A model generated the notes under the pieces. That model was not told the DNA's origin. It did no database searches and saw only the letters and a list, made by a program, of their open reading frames with translations. From assembly GCF_007713465.1 (NCBI RefSeq), contig NZ_VMSG01000017.1, positions 1 through 64,000 on the forward strand: a stretch of 64,000 nt of DNA. The letters run 5' to 3'. The stretch is from Pseudomonas sp. H3(2019) (GTDB lineage Bacteria > Pseudomonadota > Gammaproteobacteria > Pseudomonadales > Pseudomonadaceae). This document shows, in pieces, positions 7,917 to 16,281 of the stretch (position 1 is its first letter; every line of letters starts with the position of its first letter). A program made the translations under genes and the position numbers.

Positions 7917-8458
7917 TCCGCACAGCGTTTGCCAGTGCCCTGATCTGCGCGACCGCAATGGCTCATGCAGCAGAGATTCCGCCACCGGCTTACCAACTGA
8001 TCGCAATCCCGGAGGGTGTGCCTTCGGAGGTTCTGTACTCAGTTGCCCTGCAGGAAAGCGGCACGAAACTCCGTGGACATATCGTCCCATGGCCCTGGAC
8101 GCTGAACGTAGCCGGTGCCGGTTATCGTTTTGCAACCCGAAGCGATGCCTGCCAGGCGCTGATGATCGCCATTGTCAGCGTCGGCCCCGCACGCGTCGAC
8201 GTCGGCCTTGGTCAAACCAATATGAAGGCCAACGGATATCGGTACGGCAGTCCCTGTGAGGGGCTGGATCCGTACAAGAACCTGAAAGTCACCGCGCAAA
8301 TCCTCGCTGAACACAAAGCCAAGGGTGGCGACTGGATAACTGCTGCTGGGCGTTACCACCGGCCAGCGGGTGGTGCACCCGCTGAGCGCTATCGACGTGC
8401 GTTTACCAAGCATCTCAGCCGTGTGACCGGCATCAAATTAATGGTGGATAACCAATGA
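7901..8458 (+). CDS. Lytic transglycosylase of the ICE transfer system (SLT domain)
   Basis: 185 residues. Signal peptide ends near AHAAE. The SLT fold shows the likely catalytic glutamate E52 in SVALQESG and the following VGLGQTNMKANG (GLGQ) motif, then an A..AGRYHRP segment. It would cut peptidoglycan to let the mating apparatus pass the cell wall. Start ATG 7901 has GAGGTG upstream; ATG 7894 is in a different frame. It overlaps the TIGR03759 gene by 16 bp and the next gene by 4 bp (ATGA), so the three are co-translated. Confidence 0.9.
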   Translation: MATPIVRTAFASALICATAMAHAAEIPPPAYQLIAIPEGVPSEVLYSVALQESGTKLRGHIVPWPWTLNVAGAGYRFATRSDACQALMIAIVSVGPARVDVGLGQTNMKANGYRYGSPCEGLDPYKNLKVTAQILAEHKAKGGDWITAAGRYHRPAGGAPAERYRRAFTKHLSRVTGIKLMVDNQ

Positions 8459-8958
8459 ATCGACACCTCTGTTTTTTTCTTCTGACGTGCCTGGCACTTC
8501 CGAACGTATGTATGGCCAGCCCACTGATCATCGTCGAGGATCGAGGCGGTTCTTCCGCTCTGCCCTACTACCAGGACCTGGTGCCAGAACCCAGTGATCA
8601 GCAAGCAACACAACAGAACATCGGTGTTCGAGGGACGGGCGCGTTCCCTGTACGGTCCACGCAGCTTACGCCCGGCGAAGTGCAGGGCCGGGTGATCAAT
8701 GCACCTGGCCTCCAGCCTATGTTCGTCTTGGGTGATGACGAGCTTTCCAGAACCTGGCTTTTGCAACGCCGAGAACAATTGAAGCAGATGCAGGCAGTTG
8801 GAGTGGTGGTCAACGTAGCGAATGCTGAGCGCTTTGCCGAAGTGCGTCGCTGGGCAGCTGATCTTGAGATGGTGCCCGCGCCTGGGGACGATCTGGCTGG
8901 ACGACTGGGCATCCGCCACTACCCGCTCCTGATTACAGCCACCACCATTCAACAGTAG
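8455..8958 (+). CDS. ICE protein TIGR03765 (PFL_4695 family, DUF2859)
   Basis: 167 residues with a signal peptide (MNRHLCFFLLTCLALPNVCMA). The mature part begins PLIIVEDRGGSSALPYY and ends LGIRHYPLLITATTIQQ, both typical of DUF2859. The C-terminal half looks thioredoxin/TrbC-like (ADLEMVPAPGDDLAGRLGIRHYP, cis-Pro type end), as in F-type TrbC proteins, but lacks a CxxC. A periplasmic role in pilus or channel assembly is inferred. It lies between the transglycosylase and traD as in other ICEs of this class. Confidence 0.88.
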   Translation: MNRHLCFFLLTCLALPNVCMASPLIIVEDRGGSSALPYYQDLVPEPSDQQATQQNIGVRGTGAFPVRSTQLTPGEVQGRVINAPGLQPMFVLGDDELSRTWLLQRREQLKQMQAVGVVVNVANAERFAEVRRWAADLEMVPAPGDDLAGRLGIRHYPLLITATTIQQ

Positions 8959-8973
8959 GTAAGGACGAAAATC

Positions 8974-11202
8974 GTGGCCAGCACCTACACCATTGAATCG
9001 TTACTTCGCCCTGCAGTCGAGCTCTATACGGTACTGGTCTGCATCGCAGCAGCAATGTTGTGTGTGTTCGCGCCTTGGGTTTTCGCTCTATCTCCACTGT
9101 TCGGGGTTGTGACAGCTTGTGGGTATCTCTGCCTGGCCTACATTCGGCTGAGACAGGCGTTGGTGGTCCTGCGATATCGACGCAATATACGTCGCCTCCC
9201 GCATTACACGATGACCAGTAAAGACATACCGGTCAGCAATGAGCGCCTTTTCATTGGCAAAGGGTTTCGCTGGACACAAAAACATACCCAGCGGCTTATG
9301 GACACCTACCTGCCGAAGTATGCCGAGTATGTGGAACCCACTTCGCTGTACCGGCAGGCACGGCGCATTGAGGAGCGGCTGGAGTTCGCCCCCTTCCCCC
9401 TCAAGCTCATTACCCGGGCGACAGCATGGGACGTAGCATTCAACCCGGTTCGCCCGCTGCCCCCGGTGGGCGGCCTTCCGCGCCTCCACGGTATCGAACC
9501 TCACGAAGGTGATGTCAGCTTGCCGTTGGGTGAACGCGTGGGTCACACCCTGGTGCTGGGCACGACACGCGTAGGAAAAACCCGGCTCGCCGAGCTGTTC
9601 ATTACCCAAGACATCAGACGCACCCGTAGAAGATCCCGACGTCGCGTCCAAATGGGACGCCGCGTACAGCCCGTTCATCGAAGCCAACGCAGCGTCAAAC
9701 AAGATGAAGAGATGAACCTCGACCGCGAGGTCGTTATTGTCTTCGACCCCAAGGGTGACGCTGACCTGCTGAAACGCATGTACATCGAATGCAAGCGGGC
9801 TGGCCGGTTGGATGAGTTCTATGTCTTCCATCTGGGATGGCCAGACCATTCGGCGCGCTACAACGCGGTGGGCCGCTTTGGCCGGATCTCCGAGGTGGCC
9901 ACACGAATTGCAGGTCAGCTTTCCGGCGAAGGCAACTCTGCTGCCTTCCGAGAGTTCGCATGGCGATTCGTCAACATCATCGCCCGCGCTCTGGTCGCCC
10001 TCGGCCGCCGCCCTGACTACGAACAAATCCTGCAGCACGTTATCAACATCGACGCCCTGTTCGTCGAGTACGCGCAGAAATATTTCGCTGAACACGACCC
10101 TAAAGCCTGGGAAACCATCATTGCGATCGAGGGCAGCATCGATCGGAAGAACCTCAGTTTTGCCATGAAGGATCGGCCGCTACGTGTGGTGGCCATCGAC
10201 CAATATGTCACACAGAAACGCATCTCCGATCCCGTTCTTGACGGGCTTCGTTCCGCAGTTCGCTACGACAAGACCTATTTCGACAAGATCGTGGCCAGCC
10301 TGCTTCCGCTGCTCGAGAAACTGACCACCGGCCGTATCGCGGAGCTGCTGTCTCCGGACTACATGGACCTTGAGGATCCGCGCCCAATCTTCGACTGGAT
10401 GCAGGTGATTCGGAAAAGGGCTGTGGTCTACATCGGCCTGGACGCATTGTCCGACACGGAGGTGGCCGCTGCCGTCGGCAACTCCATGTTCAGCGACCTG
10501 GTCTCTGTCGCAGGCCATATCTACAAGTTCGGTATCGATGACGGTCTGCCTGGTGCCACCAGCGGCAAGGTGGCGATCAACGTCCATGCGGATGAATTCA
10601 ACGAGTTAATGGGTGAAGAGTTCATCCCGATGATCAACAAGGGCGGCGGCGCCGGCATGCAGGTAACCGCATACACCCAGACCATGAGCGACATCGAGGC
10701 GAAGATCGGCAGCCGCGCGAAGGCAGGCCAAGTGATCGGTAACTTCAACAACCTCTTCATGCTGAGGGTGCGGGAAACCGCGACGGCGGAACTGCTCACC
10801 AACCAGCTGCCCAAAGTTCAGGTCTTCACCAGCATGCCAGCCAGTAGTGCCAACGACGCTATCGATGGCAAAGCCGCGTTCACGTCGAACACCCATGACC
10901 AGATCCAGAGCGTCAGTGTGCCCATGATCGAGCCCGCGCATGTCGTCGGTCTGCCCAAGGGGCAGTGCTTTGCGCTCATCGAAGGTGGCAACCTTTGGAA
11001 GATCCGAATGCCGTTGCCGGCGAGCGACCCGGACGAGGTCATGCCCAAGGATCTGCAAGCGCTGGCCGAAGGCATGCGTAAAGGCCCTGGAAACACCAGC
11101 GAATGGTGGCAAGCGCCTGGTTACCAGGCATTGAGCGAATCGTTGCCCGATGACCTGGTGAATGATTTCAGGAACATGGCCAACGGCGACAAGGCTGCGT
11201 AA
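8974..11202 (+). CDS. traD: Type IV coupling protein TraD (TIGR03743, SXT/TOL subfamily)
   Basis: 742 residues from GTG 8974. Two N-terminal transmembrane helices (about 16-60), Walker A GTTRVGKTRL near 196-205, Walker B VVIVFDPKGDADLL near 250-263, then the long ATPase domain (HADEFNELMGEEFIPMINKG, TQTMSDIEAKIGS). It couples the relaxase-DNA complex to the secretion channel at the inner membrane using ATP. Odd: between Walker A and B is a very basic insert (RRTRRRSRRRVQMGRR, about 213-230, then VHRSQRSVKQDEEMN) that looks like an insertion into the domain. Length is normal to slightly long for the family. Confidence 0.95.
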   Translation: MASTYTIESLLRPAVELYTVLVCIAAAMLCVFAPWVFALSPLFGVVTACGYLCLAYIRLRQALVVLRYRRNIRRLPHYTMTSKDIPVSNERLFIGKGFRWTQKHTQRLMDTYLPKYAEYVEPTSLYRQARRIEERLEFAPFPLKLITRATAWDVAFNPVRPLPPVGGLPRLHGIEPHEGDVSLPLGERVGHTLVLGTTRVGKTRLAELFITQDIRRTRRRSRRRVQMGRRVQPVHRSQRSVKQDEEMNLDREVVIVFDPKGDADLLKRMYIECKRAGRLDEFYVFHLGWPDHSARYNAVGRFGRISEVATRIAGQLSGEGNSAAFREFAWRFVNIIARALVALGRRPDYEQILQHVINIDALFVEYAQKYFAEHDPKAWETIIAIEGSIDRKNLSFAMKDRPLRVVAIDQYVTQKRISDPVLDGLRSAVRYDKTYFDKIVASLLPLLEKLTTGRIAELLSPDYMDLEDPRPIFDWMQVIRKRAVVYIGLDALSDTEVAAAVGNSMFSDLVSVAGHIYKFGIDDGLPGATSGKVAINVHADEFNELMGEEFIPMINKGGGAGMQVTAYTQTMSDIEAKIGSRAKAGQVIGNFNNLFMLRVRETATAELLTNQLPKVQVFTSMPASSANDAIDGKAAFTSNTHDQIQSVSVPMIEPAHVVGLPKGQCFALIEGGNLWKIRMPLPASDPDEVMPKDLQALAEGMRKGPGNTSEWWQAPGYQALSESLPDDLVNDFRNMANGDKAA

Positions 11203-11228
11203 AAGGTCGGCCTTACAGGAACAACGCC

Positions 11229-11981
11229 ATGGCAGATATTGCAGAAAAAGCGCAACAGCAACAGGAAGGGCAGAAGACTTTCCTGGGAATGCTGTTCTCT
11301 ATGCCCTTCCACTTCTTCGGAGTGATGTTCGGCTCGCTGCTGGGAGCGATCCTGGTGGAGTGGTTATGTCTGTATTTCTTCTGGCCGGATGCCGGCTGGA
11401 AGCATGCCCAGCAGATGTTCGAGTATGAGTTGAGTTGGTTGTCTCAGGACCTGCTGCAAAGCGTCATCATCAAAGAGCCTGGGCGAACTGCCGCATGGCT
11501 GGCTCAGTGGGTGTACGACTGGGTGATGGTGAAAACCGGCCTGCAGGACAACATCAACTCAATGACTCAGTACGCCCGGACCGCGCACTCGCAGGCTGGA
11601 AACTTCGATCTGCGCTATCAAATCGGCTGGGCGATGATCAAGTTTCAGGACTACGGCTTGTCTGCGCTGTACACCGTACTCACCTTCTGCGTTCGTATGG
11701 TGATCCTGACCCTCACCATCCCGCTGTTTCTGCTGGCTGCATTCACCGGCCTGGTCGACGGTCTGGTCAGGCGGGATCTTCGTAAATTTGGCTCAGGACG
11801 TGAGTCGAGCTACCTCTACCACAAAGCACGCGGGACGATTCTGCCGCTGACCATCGTGCCCTGGACCGTCTACCTGGCCATCCCGATCAGCATCAGTCCT
11901 TTGTTGATCCTGCTGCCATGCGCCTTGCTGCTGGGCGTGTCGGTCTGCATCACGGTCTCAAGCTTCAAAAAATACCTGTAG
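11229..11981 (+). CDS. ICE membrane protein TIGR03747 (PFL_4697 family, DUF4400)
   Basis: 250 residues with four to five hydrophobic helices: FHFFGVMFGSLLGAILVEWL (about 26-47), YTVLTFCVRMVILTLTIPLFLL (about 154-176), and two near the C-terminus (about 205-245). The segment GLVDGLVRRDLRKFGSGRES with SSYLYHKAR is the family hallmark. In these ICEs the gene always follows traD; the protein is thought to support the coupling protein in the inner membrane, but no biochemical role is established. The next gene follows after 9 bp with GGAG just after the stop. Confidence 0.92.
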   Translation: MADIAEKAQQQQEGQKTFLGMLFSMPFHFFGVMFGSLLGAILVEWLCLYFFWPDAGWKHAQQMFEYELSWLSQDLLQSVIIKEPGRTAAWLAQWVYDWVMVKTGLQDNINSMTQYARTAHSQAGNFDLRYQIGWAMIKFQDYGLSALYTVLTFCVRMVILTLTIPLFLLAAFTGLVDGLVRRDLRKFGSGRESSYLYHKARGTILPLTIVPWTVYLAIPISISPLLILLPCALLLGVSVCITVSSFKKYL

Positions 11982-11990
11982 GAGTTGGAC

Positions 11991-13466
11991 ATGCAGTGGA
12001 CTCACGAGCAACAGCCCATCATTGAATCGACGGCCGGCAAGCTACTGGTTCAGGCATTCGCCGGAACCGGGAAAACCACCACCCTGGTGGGCTACGCAAA
12101 GCACCATGCGTCAGTGAAGATGCTGTACCTCTGCTACAACAAGTCTGTGGAGCTGGCAGCCAAGGGTAAATTCCCGCGCAATGTCGTCTGCAAAACTGCG
12201 CATGGCCTCGCCTATGCGGTCTACGGCAGCCAGTACGCCGCCAAACAAACCAACAACCTTCGACTCACCGACATCGCAAGGGCGATCAACACTCAAGACT
12301 GGGAGTTGGTCCGCGACGTGCTGAGTACATTGAACAACTTCATGGCCAGCGCCGATATGGAGCTCGGTCGGTCGCACTTCCCTCGCTTCCAGGGTAAACA
12401 GATGCTGACCAGTGCTCAGGAGCGCTTCCTGAACAATGCGCTGGGCGTGGCCAAATCCATCTGGAACAGGATGATCGATCTACAGGACACCGGGATGCCC
12501 ATCACTCACGACGGTTACCTGAAGCTGTATCAGATGAGCAAGCCAGACCTGAGTCAGCGCTTTGAAGGCATCCTCCTCGACGAAGGTCAGGACGTGAACC
12601 CGGTGATCGCAGACCTGGTGAAGATCCAACGCATCCGTAGAGTAGCGGTGGGCGATCCACATCAGCAGATCTACCGTTTCCGAGGCGCAGAAGACGCGCT
12701 GGACAGCGACTGGATGGCAGATGCCGAGCGACATTATCTGACCCAGAGCTTTCGCTTCGGCCCCGCTGTCGCCCACGTGGCCAACATCATTCTCTTCTAC
12801 AAGGGTGAAACCCGAAAACTCCAGGGACTAGGGCCTAATACCCAGGTCAAGCGAGCATTACCCGAAGACCTTCCGCACCGCACCTTCATCCATCGTACCG
12901 TCACCGGCGTCATCGAGAACGCGCTGCGTCTGGTGACCAGTGAACCCAAGATCTTCTGGGTTGGAGGCATCGACAGCTACTCGTTACGCGACCTCGAAGA
13001 CCTGTACCTGTTCAGCAGGGGCCGTAACCAGGAGGTGCAGAACAAGAAGCTGTTGCGCGACTACCGCGATTACAGTCAATACGTCGAAATCGCCGAAGTC
13101 AGCCAAGACAGTGAAATGCTCCGGTCGATCAAGATCATCGCTGCGTACCCGGATCTGCCACAGCGGATCCTGGCACTGCGGTCTCGAACGGTCGATAACG
13201 AGCTGGATGCCACAATTACCCTCACCACCGGGCACAAGGCCAAAGGTCTGGAGTGGGACTTCGTTAGCCTTTACGACGACTTCACTGCCGATCCGTTGGC
13301 TCCAGACATCGACCAAGGACGAAAGAACGATGAGCTGAATCTGCTCTATGTGGCCGTGACCCGTGGAATGAAGATCCTGGCTCTCAATGCGATTGTCCTT
13401 TCAATCATGCAGGCTTACGTCGACGCCCGCACCACCGCAGCTCCACAAAAGAAATCCAGAGGGTAG
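11991..13466 (+). CDS. UvrD/Rep-like superfamily 1 DNA helicase
   Basis: 491 residues from ATG 11991 (GGAG 6 nt upstream). SF1A helicase motifs in order: I AFAGTGKTTTL (about 22-32), II LLDEGQDVNP (about 195-204), III GDPHQQIYRFRGAED (about 219-233), IV LTQSFRFG, V TGHKAKGLEWDFV, VI NLLYVAVTRGM. Short for the superfamily (UvrD is about 720) and without a nuclease domain, so closer to the small FBH1-like bacterial helicases. It sits after TIGR03747 where many relatives go on to RAQPRD. It may process transferred DNA or act in defence or recombination; which cannot be told. Confidence 0.88.
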   Translation: MQWTHEQQPIIESTAGKLLVQAFAGTGKTTTLVGYAKHHASVKMLYLCYNKSVELAAKGKFPRNVVCKTAHGLAYAVYGSQYAAKQTNNLRLTDIARAINTQDWELVRDVLSTLNNFMASADMELGRSHFPRFQGKQMLTSAQERFLNNALGVAKSIWNRMIDLQDTGMPITHDGYLKLYQMSKPDLSQRFEGILLDEGQDVNPVIADLVKIQRIRRVAVGDPHQQIYRFRGAEDALDSDWMADAERHYLTQSFRFGPAVAHVANIILFYKGETRKLQGLGPNTQVKRALPEDLPHRTFIHRTVTGVIENALRLVTSEPKIFWVGGIDSYSLRDLEDLYLFSRGRNQEVQNKKLLRDYRDYSQYVEIAEVSQDSEMLRSIKIIAAYPDLPQRILALRSRTVDNELDATITLTTGHKAKGLEWDFVSLYDDFTADPLAPDIDQGRKNDELNLLYVAVTRGMKILALNAIVLSIMQAYVDARTTAAPQKKSRG

Positions 13467-13540
13467 CGAACGAGCATTTCCGATTGCCCGCTCGAGCTCG
13501 GAACTGGAAGCCTGAAATCTCATAACGTTGAGGACGTGAC

Positions 13541-13846
13541 ATGAGTAACCAGGCATTCGAGTACCACACTGAATTCTGCCCGCTGTTGTACCGGGTGCAG
13601 ACCAAGGGTTTTCTACTGTTTAAGACGGAGGAGCCCACTACAGAGCCGGACATTGGCGCGTTTTTACAGGATCCGGAATACAAGGAACGGCTCGCAAGAC
13701 TAGGTCGAGATGGCTGGGAGTTGGTCACCGTTCAGACGGTGGTGAAGGGAGATATCAAGGTTGGGAATCAGAATGCACAGGCTTGGGCATACGCAATTGC
13801 CTTACCCACCGGATACCTGATGTTCTTTAAGCGTCCTGTATCGTAA
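13541..13846 (+). CDS. Small protein of unknown function (DUF4177-like)
   Basis: 101 residues from ATG 13541 with GAGGA upstream. The sequence is mostly beta-strand-like with a central RLGRDGWELVTVQTV, the GWELV pattern typical of DUF4177 and related small domains, and a C-terminal YAIALPTGYLMFFKRP as in that family. No signal peptide or membrane helix. It follows the helicase by 74 bp on the same strand and may be transcribed with it. Function unknown. Confidence 0.75.
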   Translation: MSNQAFEYHTEFCPLLYRVQTKGFLLFKTEEPTTEPDIGAFLQDPEYKERLARLGRDGWELVTVQTVVKGDIKVGNQNAQAWAYAIALPTGYLMFFKRPVS

Positions 13847-13873
13847 TTGCACTCCATTTGCTCAATTTCTGAA

Positions 13874-13894
13874 CGGGTTGATCAACGCAACCCG
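13874..13894. terminator. Terminator-like hairpin between convergent genes
   Basis: CGGGTTG (13874-13880) and CAACCCG (13888-13894) form a perfect 7-bp stem, with the palindrome GTTGATCAAC overlapping it. It lies between the 3' ends of the 101-aa gene and the opposing DUF6710-like gene. There is no T run, so it is a weak terminator at best. Confidence 0.4.
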
Positions 13895-13905
13895 CCTCCA
13901 ACTAG

Positions 13906-14739
13906 TTACAGCTTCAGAAGAATATTCGCCCCCTCAGTTTCGGACTTAAAGGCAGGAAAACTTAGATCGCGCATAACTCTTCCGATCTCAAAAACCGCAG
14001 CCCTGCGTGCGTCTTCGACTGGGGCAACTTTATCGCCGGTACGTGTATCAAAATAGTACTTCCCATCGCAGTGGAGTTCGTCGAGCAAATATCCCATGTC
14101 ATAAACGTAGTCAGGTACGATTTCGCCCTCACCAGCTAAAATGCCGGCAGTGATTGAGTGATTACCTCCGTTAACAAAGCCAATACCCCAAGGTAGCCAG
14201 AGTTCGATTTGATGGTTTTCATCCTGACACCAAGCCCCCTGAAAGCTGCGGTCCCACTCACTCCCATCAATCAGCGCTTTGCTGGAGCCAATCGTCGCTA
14301 CTGCATCGACGTAACGTCTAAAGCTCCAGGCCCAAGGAAGCACAATGTCGCGTGATAGCTTCAAGCTGTAATCTTTACCCTCGAGCCTTACACCACGAAA
14401 ACTCATACCGTCTGCGGTAAACATTCGCGTTCGGGTTGCCTCCCCGAAAAAAGTATTGGAGTCGATCGTCGGCAGAGCGTCCTGGCCTCGCTCAGCGACA
14501 CCTAGGAGATACTCCGATTGAAGGGGGCGAAGGATGGCACGCACCAAGTCAACCAAACCCCGAGGGTTGGTCTCTGCGATGAGCTTTGACGTTTTAATGA
14601 GGTGCTCGAAGCAAGCGAGTGGATGCGATTTAAGTCGCTTTGCATGTTCTTCCTGTTTCCGCTGCCTAAATCGCTGCCATCTACTAAGCAAGAAAGTCTT
14701 TCGATATGAAATATTGATTGAAGGAATCTCATCGGTCAT
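13906..14739 (-). CDS. DUF6710-like protein of unknown function, inverted within the transfer region
   Basis: 277 residues. N-terminal part basic and helical (SRWQRFRQRKQEEHAKRLKS), the middle has RDIVLPWAWSFRRY, and a conserved-looking core reads LWLPWGIGFVNGGNHSITAG followed by ILAGEGEIVPDYVYDMGYLL. From memory this core resembles DUF6710, a domain found in proteobacterial accessory genes; that link is tentative. No membrane helix or signal peptide. It is the only gene on the minus strand inside the transfer blocks and must have its own promoter near 14750-14900. Base composition is lower in G+C than the transfer genes. Cargo; function unknown. Confidence 0.75.
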   Translation of the reverse strand: MTDEIPSINISYRKTFLLSRWQRFRQRKQEEHAKRLKSHPLACFEHLIKTSKLIAETNPRGLVDLVRAILRPLQSEYLLGVAERGQDALPTIDSNTFFGEATRTRMFTADGMSFRGVRLEGKDYSLKLSRDIVLPWAWSFRRYVDAVATIGSSKALIDGSEWDRSFQGAWCQDENHQIELWLPWGIGFVNGGNHSITAGILAGEGEIVPDYVYDMGYLLDELHCDGKYYFDTRTGDKVAPVEDARRAAVFEIGRVMRDLSFPAFKSETEGANILLKL

Positions 14740-14843
14740 TTTTCAATCTCGTAAATGGACAGTTACAAATCATAGTTCAATCGGCGATCAGGTTTAGGGC
14801 TTCTCCCATCCACTCCCAGGATCTCAAGATCGCAGAGCATCAG

Positions 14844-14877
14844 AAGAAATCCAAGAGATCTCGATAATGGATTTCTT
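14844..14877. promoter_or_regulatory. Perfect 10-bp inverted repeat upstream of the RAQPRD operon
   Basis: AAGAAATCCA (14844-14853) and TGGATTTCTT (14868-14877) are perfectly complementary around a 14-nt loop that itself contains the palindrome GAGATCTC. It lies about 60 bp before the RAQPRD start and about 105 bp before the divergent DUF6710-like start. No T run follows, so an operator or an mRNA leader hairpin is more likely than a terminator. Confidence 0.5.
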
Positions 14878-14938
14878 GCGGCAACCCCCTCCCTGAACAC
14901 GGCAAGCTGACGGCAACAGGAATTACCAGAGCCCAGCC

Positions 14939-15295
14939 GTGAACCAGTATCAGCCCCTCACAGCCCTGACTTACCGCCTTGCCCGGGCGGGCCTGATCGT
15001 TCTGATCGGATGCTGCACGCACATCCCCCTCGCTGCTGCTGCATCTGCCTCAGAGCAGGCCAATCTCGAAGTGATGATCCGCCAATTGAACGCATTGGAG
15101 GACACCGCCCGCCGTAGCGCGAAAGTCGCTGACGAACCAGGTAAGCGCTTCTTCTTCGATTACCAACGTCTTGCCGGCGACATTGAGCGCATTCGCCACG
15201 GCCTGGAGGGTTACTTGACCCCCAGCCGGGCACAACCGCGTGATCCGGCAGAGATTTCAGGGGACTACACCAAAACCGGAGTGGGCAATCCATGA
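14939..15295 (+). CDS. ICE protein of the RAQPRD family (TIGR01690)
   Basis: 118 residues from GTG 14939. An N-terminal hydrophobic signal segment (about 12-34), an amphipathic helical middle (about 40-95) and the diagnostic RAQPRD motif near the C-terminus (LTPSRAQPRDPAEISGDY). Small periplasmic protein of unknown mechanism found at the head of the second transfer block in PFGI-1 type ICEs. It overlaps the next gene by 4 bp (ATGA). Confidence 0.93.
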   Translation: MNQYQPLTALTYRLARAGLIVLIGCCTHIPLAAAASASEQANLEVMIRQLNALEDTARRSAKVADEPGKRFFFDYQRLAGDIERIRHGLEGYLTPSRAQPRDPAEISGDYTKTGVGNP

Positions 15296-15531
15296 GTATG
15301 AGCGGTGCACAGTCCTCAGCGTTTCAAGCGGCCGCAGGTTTCACACCCTCGTCCAGCTACACGCTGTTCGTGGGGTTCGCCGTGGGACTTACATTCCTTT
15401 GGGGGGCTTGGGCTCTCTATAGCTGCTACCGAGGTTGGGCAACTGGAAACCTTGATCGCTCGATCGCATTGCCCTCAGCGATACGCACCGTTCTGCTCTG
15501 CATGATCCTCACCGTTTTTGTTCTCAGCTAA
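15292..15531 (+). CDS. ICE membrane protein TIGR03758 (PFL_4701 family, DUF3262)
   Basis: 79 residues with two hydrophobic helices (about 24-46 and 60-78) and the family pattern FLWGAWALYSCYRGWATGNLD. Small inner-membrane component found next to TIGR03745; probably a pilin-like or channel subunit of the mating system (inference). ATG overlaps the RAQPRD gene. Confidence 0.92.
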   Translation: MSMSGAQSSAFQAAAGFTPSSSYTLFVGFAVGLTFLWGAWALYSCYRGWATGNLDRSIALPSAIRTVLLCMILTVFVLS

Positions 15532-15549
15532 CCACACAGGAGTTAAACC

Positions 15550-15888
15550 ATGTCTCGTAACTTGAAAGTGAAATCTGCGATCGCAGGAGCTGTCGTCCTA
15601 CCTCAGATGGCATCAGCCGCACTTCCCCAAGCTCAAACCCCGACTCGCGGCGAAGGCAGCAATATTCTCCAGACCATTCAGAACTGGGGATTTGACGGTT
15701 TCATGCTGATCGGCCTACTCATTCTGGGCGTCATGTTCTTAGGCGTGGCCTGGCATGCCTTCGGTGTCTATCACGAAATACACGATGGCAAGAAAAAGTG
15801 GCGTGACCTGGGGGCCACGGCGACGGTGGGTGTGGGCATTTTGGGTGTAGGCATTTATCTGGTAACCAAAGCCACCGGCATCCTTTAA
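15550..15888 (+). CDS. ICE membrane protein TIGR03745 (PFL_4702 family, DUF2976)
   Basis: 112 residues: a signal peptide (to about 24, ending ASA), a short Pro/Thr-rich link, then two hydrophobic helices (about 50-74 and 92-110) separated by YHEIHDGKKKWRDLG. Size and two-helix layout resemble TraA-type pilins, and DUF2976 proteins are suspected to be the ICE pilin (inference). GGAGTT ribosome site upstream. Confidence 0.92.
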   Translation: MSRNLKVKSAIAGAVVLPQMASAALPQAQTPTRGEGSNILQTIQNWGFDGFMLIGLLILGVMFLGVAWHAFGVYHEIHDGKKKWRDLGATATVGVGILGVGIYLVTKATGIL

Positions 15889-15900
15889 AGAGCGCTTGTC

Positions 15901-16281
15901 ATGGCAGACATTCTGGACGACGGCACCTTGAGTTTCTTACCAGTGCGACTGAACAACCAGCCGGTTGTGATGGGAGGCCTCACTGCTGACGAGATGTGGG
16001 CCACTGTCGCGATCAGTGCAGGTTCGGGCTTCGTATTGGGTATTCCGATTGCGATTCTTTTCCATAACTGGTCGCTGATCATCGTTGGAGCGCTGGTCGG
16101 CGGAGTGCTTGGGCTGACCGTGGCCAGTCGGGTCCTACGTCGCATGAAACGTGGTCGTCCAGAAACCTGGGTGTACCGCCAGCTCCAACTGAATGTCGCC
16201 CTTCACTTCCCGTCCTGGAACTCATCCCGCCTCATTACACGCACCGGCGCGTGGACCTGTCATCGCACGGAGGGTGCATGA
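15901..16281 (+). CDS. ICE protein TIGR03750 (DUF3487)
   Basis: 126 residues. Two hydrophobic helices (about 36-55 and 60-78) preceded by LNNQPVVMGGLTADEMW and followed by RRMKRGRPETWVYRQLQ, the standard layout of this family, which resembles TraL of F-type systems. Inner-membrane part of the mating channel. Its stop overlaps the next ATG (ATGA at 16278). Confidence 0.92.
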   Translation: MADILDDGTLSFLPVRLNNQPVVMGGLTADEMWATVAISAGSGFVLGIPIAILFHNWSLIIVGALVGGVLGLTVASRVLRRMKRGRPETWVYRQLQLNVALHFPSWNSSRLITRTGAWTCHRTEGA

